Part shown: positions 48,261 through 60,525 of the stretch, piece after piece
Numbering within the stretch: the first letter of the stretch is position 1
How the letters are laid out: every line of letters starts with the position of its first letter
Program-made: the position numbers and the translations under genes
Source: Coenobita brevimanus
Lineage: Eukaryota > Arthropoda > Malacostraca > Decapoda > Coenobitidae
Assembly (NCBI GenBank): GCA_032717465.1
Contig: CM064653.1
Coordinates: 32,081,809 to 32,145,808, forward strand
DNA: 64,000 bases
Reading direction: 5' to 3'
Notes under the pieces: generated by a model
Seen by the model: the letters and a program-made list of their open reading frames with translations, nothing else
Told to the model about the DNA's origin: nothing
Database searches by the model: none

Positions 48261-49045
48261 GGGTTAGGAGTTCTGCGGGTGAAGAGTGTACGGGTCTGGA
48301 GTTTCCAGATTAAGAATTATACGAGTGTGGAGTTATACGGGTGAGGCATTACACAGATGAGCAGCCAAGCGGGTGAGGAATTACATAGGTGAGGAGTTAT
48401 ACAGGTGAGGAATTACGTAGGCGAGGATTACACGGGTGAGGAACTACACAGATGAAGAGTTAGACAGGGGAGAAGCCACACAGATACAGAGTTATATGGG
48501 TGAGAAAATACACAGGTGAGAGGTTATACGGGTGGGAATTTACACAGGTGAGGAGTTGAACGACTGAAGAATTACGCAGGTTAGGAGTTATACGACTGAG
48601 GAATTACACAGGTGAGGAGTTATACGAGTGAAGGGTTAGCCAGATGAGGAATTACGCAAGTGAGGATTATACAGGTGAGGAGTTAAACGGGGAGGAATTA
48701 CACAGGTGAGGAGTTGTACAGGGAGGAATTACACAGGTGAGGAGTTATACAGGTGAGGAATTGCACAGGTGAGGAGTTATACAAGTGAGGAATTACACAG
48801 GTGAGGAGTTATACAGGTGAGGAATTACGCAGGTGAAGAGTTATACGGGTGAGGAATTGCGCTGGTGAGGAGTTATACAGATGAGAAGTCAGACAGGTTA
48901 GGAATGACAAAGATGAGGAATTACACAGGTTAGGAGTTATACGGGTGAATTTATTGTAACACAGGTGGGGAATATACAGATGAGTAATTACACAGATAAG
49001 GAATTTAATGAATGAATAATTGTACCGGTGAGGATTACGAGAGTA
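48261..49045 (+). repeat. 16-bp minisatellite with 32-bp dimer pattern
   Basis: About four dozen copies of a 16-base unit alternate between GTGAGGAATTACACAG and GTGAGGAGTTATACAG, so the true repeat is a 32-base dimer through the best-preserved part (48600-48900). The edges are more diverged. Confidence 0.93.
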
Positions 49046-49630
49046 AGGAATAAAAAAAAGTGAAGAATTGCTTATGTAGACAAATTCTGGAAATCTTGCA
49101 CATCACGCCATGTTTCTCTTAGTATCGAGTTGCTTAGTTGAACAAACCAAGTAAGATAATACCGGTACTTAGAGTCCTACAGAACAGGTGTGCATGTTGA
49201 AATGTTGTACCTTTAGACTTTTAAGATATTTTTGGCTAATCTTGCTTGAGCTCATAAAGCATTGTTCAAAAATGGTTAAGTTACATCAGTTAAAGTTAAG
49301 TTGGTCCAGTTTTATTTGGTGGTTCGTAATTTTGAGGTTTATCTTTATCTGTCTAGACTGGGTTAGGTTTCTTTATATTTGGTCATGTTGTCAGTTGCGG
49401 TTACGTTTGTTGGGATTTGGTTAAGAGAATTATAGCTATGTGTGTTCAGTTTTGATTAAATTAGGCCAATTATGGTCAGATATGTTTAGTTTCGGTTAGA
49501 TTAGGTAGTTATAAGTAGATTAACTACAGTTTGGTTAGGTTAATGTTAAATAAGTTTCAAAATATGCTTTATGGCGGTCATCTAGACTGTAGAAACTTAC
49601 GGTATCAAATTTGCTTATAATGGTCCAGTT
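49046..49630 (+). other. Unassigned, with GGTTAG-rich patch
   Basis: 49260-49550 contains many GGTTAGGTT, GGTTAGATTAGG and TTGGTTAAG phrases. The resemblance to the arthropod telomere unit TTAGG is loose, with no regular tandem array. No gene is seen. Confidence 0.4.
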
Positions 49631-50014
49631 CAGTGATTCTTATAATCTGACGAATTACGATCCACGTATGCATGTGAGCCGCGATGGTTTCTGTCACGAT
49701 AAAGTACAGAGAGAGAGAGAAAAAAAAAAAAAAAGCTCAAGGTTAAAAGGGATCTACTCTGTAGTTTCTCTGACACTCGGCCACGCATTCAAGATCAATA
49801 GCTTTGAAACTGTGTCAAAAATTACGGTAAATGCGTTGTGTACTTACGAGTTGTTTACACACACTGAGTATCAAAATTACTAAAGAAATGGCTCTTTATT
49901 TTCCCTTTTTATTCAGGAACAAAAATTTTTGATTATCTGTAAAAGGGAGGGGGGCATGGAGACATAATCAACAGCAATAGGGGCTACGGCCCTAAAAAGG
50001 TTAAGAATTCCTTT
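49631..50014. mobile_element. Degenerate hAT-like element
   Basis: The left end CAGTGATTCTTATAATCTG and right end AAAAAGGTTAAGAATTCC resemble hAT termini (CAGTGNTTCTTAACC). GGGGCTACGGCCCTAAAAAG precedes the right end. The terminal repeats are eroded and I find no 8-base target duplication, so this is tentative. Confidence 0.4.
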
Positions 50015-50618
<604 letters not shown>

Positions 50619-51384
50619 TTTAAGTAAATTTATATAGTCAACATTTCATATGTGGAACACCTCTGTCCTTTACTTTGCCACTATACTTTTCTGTATGTAA
50701 GACTGTCTCCCAACCAGCAAGTTTCCTTAGAGACGGTTGACCGGATCTTAGACTCCTTTGAGAGCAACACTAGATAAGCTGGGTTGCCTTTGTGATGATG
50801 AGGTCCACATTTTTGTAATAAGATTTACTTGACGCTGAATACAACTAGTGACATAGCAACTTGGCAAGCAAGTTACTGGTGCTCTGTGGCCAACTTTTTT
50901 CTCAGGCAAAGTGAAGGTAAATTGGCTGCTTGATCACTGTTACTAAAGCCGGCGTGATCGGTACAACACACATTAACACTCCCAGGCTCCCATGACTCAC
51001 TCTGATCTTCATGAAAACGTCTAGCATCACGGGAAGAGAATAATAGAGTTTCCTTGTTCATGAGAGGGTTACTGATGTCAGTGTAAACTCTCTTAGTCTC
51101 CGATAAATTTATCAGCCCATTATCCTGGCGAGGTAGTAACATGACCTGTCTTACCTACTCGCGACATCGGATGTTTACCAGATCCTTGCAGCCTCCCACC
51201 CCCACCCCCTAACGTAAAATAAGTTTTCAGTGTAAGTATTCAGATGGAAAAATAAAATTTCATAGAACATATATACTTTAAAATATCGCACAAAAAAATC
51301 TTGTATTCTAATTTTACGCCGGTGAGTTAGATGGGCGCGACCACAGCCCATTCACTTGATGTACAGTTGTGCTACCTTCAGTTT
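50619..51384. other. Unassigned; 89-codon minus-strand open frame
   Basis: The minus frame 50873-51142 has balanced composition (for example HEDQSESWEPGSVNVCCTDH) and a TAG stop shortly upstream of its ATG. I recognise no family and see no clear splice sites. It could be a decayed exon or mobile-element fragment. Confidence 0.3.
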
Positions 51385-51620
51385 ACACCGCATGATGTTA
51401 CAAGGAAACTTGTTTCCTGTAGCCCAGAAATCCATTTACTACATAGGACGGTAGCTATATAGTAAAATGAAAGCTTGGGAATGTACTGGGTTAAGGCGCT
51501 CCAACTGAACGTATTCCCTGACAGTACAGTATACATCCGAGAGATGCTTGTAGTTTGTTGATTACATAATGCCACTCAGAAGTGAGCGATTGATCATTCT
51601 CACCTTAAATGTCCAGGCTA
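51385..51620 (+). mobile_element. tRNA-derived SINE (family C), forward copy
   Basis: TTTCCTGTAGCCCAGAAATC, CATTTACTACATAGGACGG, GTACTGGGTTAAGGCGCTCC and TACATAATGCCACTCAGAAG with CACCTTAAATGTCCAGG appear in the same order as the reverse copy at 12601-12850. The Leu/Ser-tRNA-like GGGTTAAGGCGCT is preserved. No B box is clear in this copy. Confidence 0.68.
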
Positions 51621-51855
51621 AGTAGCGTAGCCTCAAGCCCCTACTCTCTTGGAGAGGAAATTAACTACTGGATGACAGGCAAATATGTAGATAAATATCT
51701 GAACTTAGCTCTGTAATGGGTGGATAAAAAGTACCGGTATCATACATCAACCCATTCGAGGTGTACATCAACAAGACTGGGAAATAATAGTCCGGGACAC
51801 TTAAGGATGGGTGACTTGCTTACGACCACGTTAACATTCGAACCTTTACATAGCA

Positions 51856-54590
51856 CATGACCATCATCCCAAATAGTGCCTCATTGTGTGATGGGGTCGT
51901 ACATGTAGTGGTGGTGTGGGAGAGGTCGTGTCTGTGGTGGAGAAGGGTCGTGTCTGTGGTGGTGGGGAAAAGGGTAGTGTTTGTAGTGGTGGGAAGAAGG
52001 GTCGTGTCTGTGGTGGTGGTGGGAGAGGGTTGTGTTTGTGGTGGTGGTGGCGGTAGAGGGTCATGTCTGGTGGTGGGGGGAGTGTCGTGTCTGTGATGGT
52101 GGTGGTGGTGGCGGTCGTTTCTGTGGTTGGTGATGGTGGGAGGGTCATGTCTGCGGTGGTGGTGGGAGGGTTTTGTCTGTGATGGTGGTGGGGGAGAGTC
52201 GTGGTAGCGGCAAAAGTAGTGGAGATGTAGCCGTGGTGATGGTGGAGTCGTGTCTGTGGTGGGGGGGGGAGAGATTTCTGGCTGTGATGGTGTGGTGGTG
52301 ATGCTGGTGGTGAGGGTAGTTGTGTTGGCGGTGGTGGTGAGATCCTGGCCGTGGTGGTGGTGATGAAGTCGTGATTGTATAATTGGGAGAGAGGTCGTGA
52401 CTGTGGCTGTGTGGTGGTGATCACGGCATGCAAGTGGTGAAGGTGGTGGTGGCAGTGTTGGTGGTGGTGGTGGCGGTGTTTGTGGTAATGGTGGTGGTAG
52501 GATTATGGCTGTGGTGGTGGTGGTAGGGTTGTGACTGTGGTGGTGATGGTGGAAGGGTCGTGGCTGTGATGGTGGTGGTGGATGGGTCTTGGCTGTGGTG
52601 GCAGTGGATGGGTAGTGGCTGTGGTGGTGGTGGAAGGGTCGTGGCTGAGGTGGTGGTGCAAGGGGCGTGACCGTGGTGGTGGTGGTGGAAGAGTCGAGGC
52701 TGCGGTGGTGGTGGTGTGGTAGAACTGTGGCTGTGATAGAGGGGTCGAGGCTATAGAAGTGTGTTAGTGGAGGGGTCGTGCCTGTGGTGGTGGAGGGGGT
52801 CGTGACTGTGGTGGTGGAGGGACTGTGGTCGTGGTGGTGGAGGGATCGTGACTGTGGTGGTGGAGGGGTCGTGCCTGTGGTGGAGTGGTGGAGATGTCAT
52901 GGCTGTGATGGACGTGGAGGGGTCGTAGCTGTGGTGATTTTGTAGTGGATAGGTCATGATAATGGTTGTTTGGTGGTGCAGAGGTCGTGGCTGTGGTGAT
53001 GTGGTGGAGTCGTGGCTTGGTGGTGATGGAGCCGTAGTTATGGTAGTGGTGGCGGTGGTTGATGGCTGTGGTGACGGTGGAGGGGTTGTGTCTGTGGTGG
53101 TGATGAATGGGTCGTAGTTGTTGTTTTACGGTGAAAAAGTCGTGGCTGTGCTGGTAGTAGTGGTGGGGTCGTGGCTGTGGTAGTGTGGTGGTGAAGAGGA
53201 CTTGGCTGTGGTGGTGGTAGTTGGGTCGTGGGTGTGGTGATATGGCAGTGGAAAGGGTCGTGGCTATAGTCGTCTCGTGGTGTAGAGGTCGCGGCTGTGG
53301 TGATGTGGTTGTAAAAGGCATGGTTGTAGTGGTTTCGTGGTGGAAGGGTTGTGACTATGGTGATGTGGTGGTGGTAGGGTCGTGGTTGTGTTGGTGTGGT
53401 GATAGGGTCGTGGCTATGGTGGTGGTGTTGGAGGGATCGTGGCTGTGTTGCTAGTGAAGGAGTCATAGTTGTTGTAATAAGGTGAAGGGTTCGTGGCTAT
53501 GACGGTGTTGAGGCATAGCTGTGGTGGTGGTGAGGCCATGTCTGTGGTGGTATGATGGTGTTGGGATCGTGGTTTTAGTGGTGTTGTGGTGGTGGGGTCG
53601 TGGCTGTGGTGGTGTAGTGGTAGGGTCGTGGCTGTGGTGGTGTGATGGAGGGGTCGTGGTTGTGGTGGTGTGGAGGTGGCGGGGTCGTGGCTGTGCTGGT
53701 GATGGAGAGGTCGTAGCTGTAGTGGTGTGGTGGTGGTGGACGGGCCGGAGCCTTTGTAGTATGGTGAAAGGGTCGTGGCTGTGGTGGTGGTGGGGTCGTG
53801 GCTTTGGTGGTGTGATGGTGGTGGGGTCGTGGCTTTGGTGGTGTGGTGGTGGTGGGGTCGTGGCTTTGGTGGTGTGGTGGTGGTGGGGTCGTGGCTTTGG
53901 TGGTGTGGTGGAGGTGAGGTCGTGGGCTCTTGTATAGTGATAGTGTCATGACTGTGGTGGTGTGGTGATGGAGGGGTCGTGGCTTTGGTGGTGTGGTGAT
54001 GGAGGGGTCGTGGCTGGAGTGCTGTATTGGAGGGGTCGTGGCTGTAGTGGTGTGGAGGAGAGATCGTGGCTGTTTTGGTATGGTGGTGGAGGGTTTCGTG
54101 GCTGTGGTTGTAATGGTGTGATGGTGATGGACAGGCCGTAATTGGTGTAGTATGGTGAAGAGGTCGTGGTTATGAGGATGGGAGTGGTGGGGTCATGGAT
54201 GTGGTGGTGGTGGTGGTGGGATTGTGACTGTGGCGGTGATGGAGGGATTGTGATTGTGATAGTGTGATGGAGGGGTGGTCGCTGTAGTAGTGTGGTGGTG
54301 GAGGAGTCGTGTCTGTGGTGTGGTGGTAGGATCGCGGATGTGGTGGTGTGGTGGAGGGATCGTGGTTGTTGTAGTGGAGGGGTTGTGGTTGTGGTGGTGG
54401 TGGAGTGATCGTGGCAGTCGTGGTGTGGTGGTTGTAGGGTCGTGGCTTTGGTGATATGGCTGTGATAGGATCGTGGCTATAGTGCTGGTGGTGGCGTTGT
54501 GACTGTGGTGGTGGAGGGGTCGTGGTTGTGATGGTGTGGTGGTAGTGGTAGGGTCGTGGCTGTGGTGGTGGAGGGTCGTGTGCCGGCAGC
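51856..54590 (+). repeat. ~2.7 kb GTGGTGG/GTCGTGGCTG minisatellite
   Basis: Irregular units built from GGGTCGTGGCTGTGGTGGTG. Between about 53790 and 53920 the units become a near-perfect 31-base period (GTCGTGGCTTTGGTGGTGTG and on; copies at 53826, 53857 and 53888). Abundant GG and GGGG runs give quadruplex potential on the plus strand. The His/Thr/Pro frames on the minus strand are artefacts. Confidence 0.93.
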
Positions 54591-54659
54591 GTGTTGTGCC
54601 ACGGTCGGAATTAAAGATGGGTGGGGAATATTCATGTAGCGCTGCGTCCGGACCTGACT

Positions 54660-55160
54660 CGACTGGAAGGGGAGGGGGGGACGAGAGTACTGGTGGGGAG
54701 GCATGGAGGTGCTGGAGGGGAGGCATGGGGGTACTGGAGGGAAGGCATGAGAGATACTGGAGGGGATGCATGGGGAAGAAGAGGGGAGGCAGACAGGGGT
54801 ACTGGGGGGAAGGCATGACGGTTTCTAGAGGGAAAGCAGATGAGGGTACTGAAGGGAAGGCATTGGAGAGTACTGGAGGGGAGGCATGGGGATACTGGAG
54901 GGGAGTCATGCGGGTACTGGAGGGGAGGCAGGTGATGGTACCGTAGGGAAAGCATTGGGGAGTACAGGAGGGGGGTCATGGGGGTACTGGAGGGAAGGCA
55001 TTTGGATACGGGGGGGAGGTAGGTGGGGGGTACTGGGGGGGAGGTACAATATGTGGGAGGTACTTGAGGGAGGGTATAGATGGGGGTTCTGGGGGAGGAT
55101 AGATGGTGTACTGGAAGGAAGGTAGGTGGTGAGAATACTGGATGGGAAGGTATAGAGGGT
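54660..55160 (+). repeat. GTACTGGAGGGGAGGCATGG minisatellite
   Basis: Units of roughly 20-30 bases around GTACTGGAGGGGAGGCATGG. It begins after about 70 bases of unique CpG-rich DNA (54590-54660) that separates it from the GTGG array. Confidence 0.9.
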
Positions 55161-55760
55161 ATTGGGAAGGAGCTGTTATGAGGAACAGAGAATGCACTTG
55201 CGAAAGGCAGACAAGAAAGTTCGAAGGGGAAGTAAGTGTGTACTGGGAGAGGAGTGGGATACAGTGGTGATTACTGGGAGAGAAAAGTTTTGGTTTTATG
55301 CAAAGAAGAAGGAACCAAAGGCTAGACGCCCGCAAGACAGTTCCCTCCTAGAAAAAAAAAATGACAGAGCTAAATTCAAGATCCTTCATTGGTGTGCCGG
55401 GAGAGGGGATGGGTTGAGTGGTATGTACTGGAGAGGGATAGGAGTAGAGTGGTGTGTGCTGGGTAGATGGGCACTGGGTACATGGGTAGAGAAGTTTGCA
55501 CTGGAAAAGGAGAGAGTGAAGTGGTGCTTACTGGGAGACGAGATGGGTAAACTGGTGTGTACTGGGAGAGGAGAGGGATTAAGTGATATGTACTGGAAAA
55601 GGGAGGAATAAAAATGTATGTACTAGAAGAGGAGAGATGTGAAATTGTATGAACTGGAAAAAGGGGAGAGGTTAAGCGGTGTGTACTTGAAAAGGAGACA
55701 GGAAAAGTTGTGTGCACTAGGAGAGGAAGGTTTACATACTGGAGGGAGGAGTGCATGCCG
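55161..55760 (+). repeat. Decayed TACTGGGAGAGGAGA minisatellite
   Basis: TACTGGGAGAGGAG phrases recur at irregular 30-50 base spacing, related to the preceding array, with unique DNA around 55290-55390. Confidence 0.75.
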
Positions 55761-56049
55761 ACAGAATTGCACATTTCGGTAGTAGGGTTAACCGTCATAA
55801 CCCATACTGTTGCAATAGCCCTATTATTTTTCAGCGTTGCCCAGCCATGGATTTGAGATCCAACTATAAAACTTGGACGTAACTTTAAAATAATGTAAAT
55901 TGATAACTGATGGGAGACGTCGTACCTGTAAGAAACAATGTTCAGTGCCTGACTGTCAGTTCACACTAACCACAGTAATCGAACTCGACTCAACATTACA
56001 GTTATTGAGCCAATAAACGACACCAGTTTTCCAAGCCTACTAATCCTCC

Positions 56050-56345
56050 CAGTGGTCGAAACAACTCAGAGTATCTATTGCAGTTGACATCAGACAATTT
56101 TATTCAGCTGAAAGTGCTTCATTAATGCCTGAATGTCACAACACTCACCGTCAATTATCACAAGATAGGGGATAACTCTTCTAGTCCAGCTACCTCCAGG
56201 CGATTATATTCGGCTGCATATGAGTCATATGCTCCTGTGAATCAGAAGTGTTATAATTAACCCTCTCATCATCAAGACAACTCTAGTAGTCTATTCCAGC
56301 TTACACCAAACTATTTGATTCAACTGACCTTAAGTTATTGGACCT
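56050..56345 (+). repeat. Three tandem TTAA-family left ends (~110 bp apart)
   Basis: Three cores in the same orientation are ACATCAGACAATTTTATTCA (56088), CTCCAGGCGATTATATTCGG (56195) and CACCAAACTATTTGATTCAA (56305). The second and third are preceded by a related AACTCT...TAGTCTATTCCAG phrase, the first by a looser AACTCAGAGTATCTATTGCAG, and TTAACCCTCTCATC precedes the third. This looks like head-to-tail duplication of one terminus. Confidence 0.6.
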
Positions 56346-56543
56346 TGGGTGTTAACTGTATCTACCATGTCAAAGTTGGTGGCAGGTGGTGGCGACCATC
56401 ATCCACTCACCTGATTATTTTAGCGATGCCTACTTCTTCCTTCAGCTTTATCATTCTTTTTCTGTGTTTTCCCTCCTCTCTTGCAATTTCTCCCATCCTT
56501 CCTGTCACTTTTAAGTACTCTTCATTACACTTAAGATGACTCT

Positions 56544-56880
56544 ACTCAGAATAACAAGCCTGGCGGTTTCCTGTAACCCAAAAAACCATTGACATCGCTG
56601 GGTGGTAAGCATATAACCAAATAACAGAGTGATGCAGCCCCTACTAGGTGCCCCTATTAACTGGGTGGAGAGACGCAAATGCGATGTCCATCCGGGAACC
56701 AAACCAATCCCTTCCCCGCGCTTCGTTGTGGCAAGGTGTTGTCTACCGCCACATTCCAGTAAAACCGCAAGGGAACGTTGGTTCACTGTACGGGCCGGCC
56801 CTGCGGGAGCGGTTGTTTTGCCTGTTGATGAGTTTATTCGGCCAGACAGACCGGGGTACGTAACAACAACAACAACCATA
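56544..56880. mobile_element. SINE family C fragment with adjoining tRNA-like segment
   Basis: GGTTTCCTGTAACCCAAAAA, ACCATTGACATCGCTGGGTG and GTAAGCATATAACC match the first part of the 51385 copy. The continuation (ACTGGGTGGAGAGACGC ... CCGGGAACCAAACC ... TTGTGGCAAGGTG) read on the minus strand has GGTTTGGTTCCCGG, a B-box-like sequence. It may be a chimera of two SINEs. Confidence 0.5.
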
Positions 56881-57317
56881 TCAAAACTCGACAGTCACAC
56901 GTACCATCAAAATAATATAAACTGCACATGTTCCTCACAATCACCCAATTTTGCCCTCTGACATGGGGGTGGGTAAACCTAAATCATCGTAGTCAATCCT
57001 CACAGGGTCCTACTCTCGTTGACTTGGGAGCTTTCGTAACAGTTCTCCTTCAGCTATGTATTTTTCATATTACACCTTAATATCATTTTGTTTGCTGTTG
57101 ATGCAAACCATGTCGATCTTAGGAAGCCATTAATAACATACAGCATAATATTATGGTGTAATATCCAATGTAAATCTCTAAGAAAAAAATGCTGCGAAGC
57201 CTCCCATGCCAAGGGGGATACATCCAAAATCTAAATATTATAAAGCCATGAACTACTTTACACTGAGGGGGAGGGACGGCTGACGCGCCATCTATCAACG
57301 GGTACCCTTGGCGCCGC
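56881..57317. other. Unassigned stretch
   Basis: No gene recognised. ATAATATTATGGTG near 57150 is a short palindrome. Confidence 0.35.
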
Positions 57318-57612
57318 TGATGGCTCCTTCACTGAGACGAATGGAGGTCGACTTGGATACGGAATGTGAAAGTCAGCAATGGAGACAGTGCAGTATACAG
57401 AGTAAATAACAAGGTACCGGGAAACAAAAAGCCATAGTTAAAATCATCATATAGATTTTTTCGACATTGGACAGTAACTGTTGACGCCTATTATTAAAAA
57501 TTATTAACAACACTGTTGGCTCTTTAACTGAGACGAGTAGAAACCGATTTGGGTACAGAATGGGAATCAACACTAAAGACAAAGCTGAACAGAGCGCAAA
57601 TAACACGATAAT
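57318..57612 (+). repeat. Diverged ~100-bp direct duplication, ~190 bp apart
   Basis: CTGATGGCTCCTTCACTGAG, ACGAATGGAGGTCGACTTGG, ATACGGAATG and CAGAGTAAATAACAAGG (57318-57420) are matched by CTGTTGGCTCTTTAACTGAG, ACGAGTAGAAACCGATTTGG, GTACAGAATG and CAGAGCGCAAATAACACG (57510-57610). It is an old tandem duplication or two units of an unknown repeat. Confidence 0.75.
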
Positions 57613-57857
57613 GGAAGATATATTACACCAGATAAAAACAGCATACAAATATAACGACAATTATAACGGTAATTATTAACAAATGAAGATAATACGAGTA
57701 AATAACATGGCAATAGCAGTAAGTAGTTAAGATTAAAATAAAAAGTAAACAAGATAATGGCAATAAATATTAATACATTAAAAAACTCGACAGAAAACAC
57801 CACGAAAATGATCAGCACGTATTAAACCCAAAAAGGAATGCATATAAAAAAAACGAC

Positions 57858-58115
57858 AAAAATAGGTCCATGGTGAAAATGGATCATGGGAGGAAATGGG
57901 TCCGTGGGGATAATAGGTCCATGGGTAAATTATGTTCACAAGGAAAAATAGGGCCATGATGAAAAATAGGCCTGTGAACGAAAATAAGTCCATGAAATAA
58001 AATAGGTCCATAGACCCATTAGAAAAAAAAAAATCAATAGATCTAAGGGGGAAATAGGTCCATAAGGGAAAGCAGGTACATAGGTGAAATCGGTTCATGA
58101 AATAACAGGTCCCTG
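57858..58115 (+). repeat. AAAATAGGTCCATGG minisatellite
   Basis: About a dozen degenerate units of roughly 20-24 bases built on GAAAATAGGTCCATGGG. Confidence 0.88.
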
Positions 58116-58289
58116 GAGGAGAGTATGTAAGTGGCGGGTTGACCTCTAGTGGTTGTAGCCAGAGACGGGTCTATGTGCTAGTCCTCCTAAAAGGTAGCCT
58201 ACTTTAATCACCATTTCCCCAACAAGATGTGTCCAAAATTACGAAAGCAAATCACATTATAGTGTATGGTTACGAGACCGAGACACTGC

Positions 58290-58680
58290 ACGTACCGTAG
58301 ATTGTCATTTGTCCGACGATTCGTGATGACAAACAAGAGCCATCCAAGATATGATTAAACAGAATTTCATCGCCATGCACTTATAAGATTGCATTCGAAA
58401 CCCCGCGAAGCGAAATATATCATCCACAGCAGGATCAAGGTTGACCGTGTAGGCTGTCACTTGTCCAAAGGAACTGATGATGATATAGACAGACATCCCC
58501 ACTGTTTGACTTATCAAGATTTGGTCACGACTGCAAGCCAAATTAATCAAAACTTCATCACTCTTGCATCCGAAACAGCGCTAAATTGAAAAAATATATC
58601 TTCAGGATCAAACTTGGGCGGGCGGGGAGATGCGCATGTAGGCTGTCACTTGTCTGATGGTAAACACGACTACGCTGATG
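58290..58680 (+). repeat. Three-unit degenerate repeat (GTAGGCTGTCACTTGTC)
   Basis: GTAGATTGTCATTTGTCCGA (58297), GTAGGCTGTCACTTGTCC (58449) and GTAGGCTGTCACTTGTCTGA (58637) each follow a CAGGATCAA- or ACCGTG-like lead, with intervals of about 152 and 188 bases. ACTTCATC, CATTCGAAAC and CATCCGAAAC blocks lie between them. Confidence 0.7.
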
Positions 58681-59440
58681 GACGAACGCGGACAGCCAGA
58701 TTGAAACAACTGATGGGCTTTGGGTGGGATAGAATTCATCATGGGAAAGAGAAAAAACTGTATATAACTGGATGACTGAACAGGTGGTGAGGGGTGGGCG
58801 AAGAGGAAATATTGAAACAGATTTAGATGCTGGAAGGATTGAACAGATTTACTGGACTCTGACGTATAATAGAGGAGTGTTAGAAGAATTAAAACTATGC
58901 CATCAGAAAATAAGCTCAGATCATAATGGGACAGAAAAAGGAGAACGGACAAAGGTGGAGATTACGAAATACAAACTCAGTTAAATACAAGAAAGAGGAT
59001 ATGCATCATCAGGACATATAAAAACAGATATATTATGATGAAAAATAGAATACAATAATATGTTCTTCTCTTGCAAATAAAGGAGGGACATAAACTGATG
59101 GAGATAGATATAAACAGAGAATAATATCCAGGACAGTCATTCATCCTCCTGTTTTGAGAGACAGACAGACGGACGGACGTACAGATAGACCCACAGACAG
59201 AGACAACCAAAAAAATGGAGAGAGACACAAACAGACGGACAGAGACAGAGACAGGGAGAGAGAAAGCAGGCAAAAGAAAATGTAGATGATGGAATAGGGA
59301 AAACATACATGCCGAAGACAAGAGAAAATAAGAACACAAAGACAGAAAATTATGCGAGAGGCCAGAAGAAAGAAGACTTTTTCATTAAAAAAAAAAAAAA
59401 GTAATATAAGTCAGATACGGGGGAGGGCAGAAATATAGAA
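58681..59440 (+). other. Unassigned, A/G-rich with GACAGACGGACGG patch
   Basis: No gene recognised. 59158-59240 has GACAGACAGACGGACGGACG simple sequence. Confidence 0.45.
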
Positions 59441-59600
59441 GAGAGAGAGAGAGAGAGAGAGAGAGAAATGATATAACAAAGGAAATAGGGGGCAGAAGGA
59501 AAAAGAGAAGTCGGGAAATGGGTTAGAAAGTATAAGAGAAATAGCAGATTGAAGATAAAACAGGCAGAAAGAAGGAGAGAGAGAGGAAAGAGGCAGAGGA

Positions 59601-59659
<59 letters not shown>

Positions 59660-59660
59660 A
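59441..59660. repeat. Two (GA)n arrays in purine-rich DNA
   Basis: GA runs at 59441-59466 and 59607-59658, separated by A/G-rich sequence. Confidence 0.93.
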
Positions 59661-59799
59661 GAGGGAAGAAAAGGAAGAAGAGAGAGGAGCAGAAGGAAGG
59701 GAGAGGGGGGCAGAAGAAAGGCGCTGTCAAAACAAGCGTTGTGAACCCGGCTGTTGTAATGAGCAAACACCAGCCCCGAGTGTCAGTTCGCTTTATCGT

Positions 59800-59804
<5 letters not shown>

Positions 59805-59886
<82 letters not shown>
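59805..59886 (+). repeat. Compound (GT)n(GA)n microsatellite
   Basis: A GT run of about 42 bases passes directly into a GA run of about 39 bases. Confidence 0.97.
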
Positions 59887-59889
<3 letters not shown>

Positions 59890-60427
59890 GCATAATAGAG
59901 AGTCAGGAAGAATATATAGTTGAGGACATAAATATCGACAAACTTAATTGCGATAAATAACGAGACAGTGTACAATGGCTCTCGAAACCTAGTGATGCGA
60001 TCCTAGGAGTCTGACAAAATTTTCAGAATCAATAATCTCGGCAGCACATATAGCTTGTAGGGATGGACTAGGTTCCAAAAACGTCACGTACTGTTCATAA
60101 GACATAGAGGTCCACTGGCTAAACCGCTTGTGAAGCTCACCTTTATGCATAAGAACTAAACAATCTTCGCTATTTAAGTGCGAAGCTACTCGTAAAGTCC
60201 CGCAAACTTTCGTATGAGCTGCAGACTCGGGCCTGAAATATATCGATTTCGGTCTTTTTTTCTTTTCTTAATTCAATAGTCAGAACTACAAGACGATAAG
60301 TCGCACACGAGTATGTTAGATACCAAAACGTTTCGCATCAACCAGGGATGTTTCCTAACTATTTTGAGCACCATTCGAAGTACAGTATGCGAGTTAACAC
60401 ACACAAATATCTGTAACATTTGGACGT
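59887..60427. other. Unassigned stretch
   Basis: Ordinary composition with several CpG sites. No open frame or motif I can name. Confidence 0.35.
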
Positions 60428-60434
60428 CTATATA

Positions 60435-60507
<73 letters not shown>

Positions 60508-60525
60508 TCACACACACACACACAC
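60428..60525. repeat. (AT)n then short (AC)n
   Basis: An AT run of about 79 bases followed by CTCACACACACACACACAC. Confidence 0.97.

Noticed and set aside
48261..49045. CRISPR-like or zinc-finger-linker array
   Set aside because: A simple tandem 16-bp minisatellite; no spacers and no Cys/His pattern in translation.
51864..54909. His/Thr/Pro-rich frames resembling repeat proteins
   Set aside because: Minus-strand reading of the GTGGTGG minisatellite. No start context or splice sites, and frames are open in many phases.
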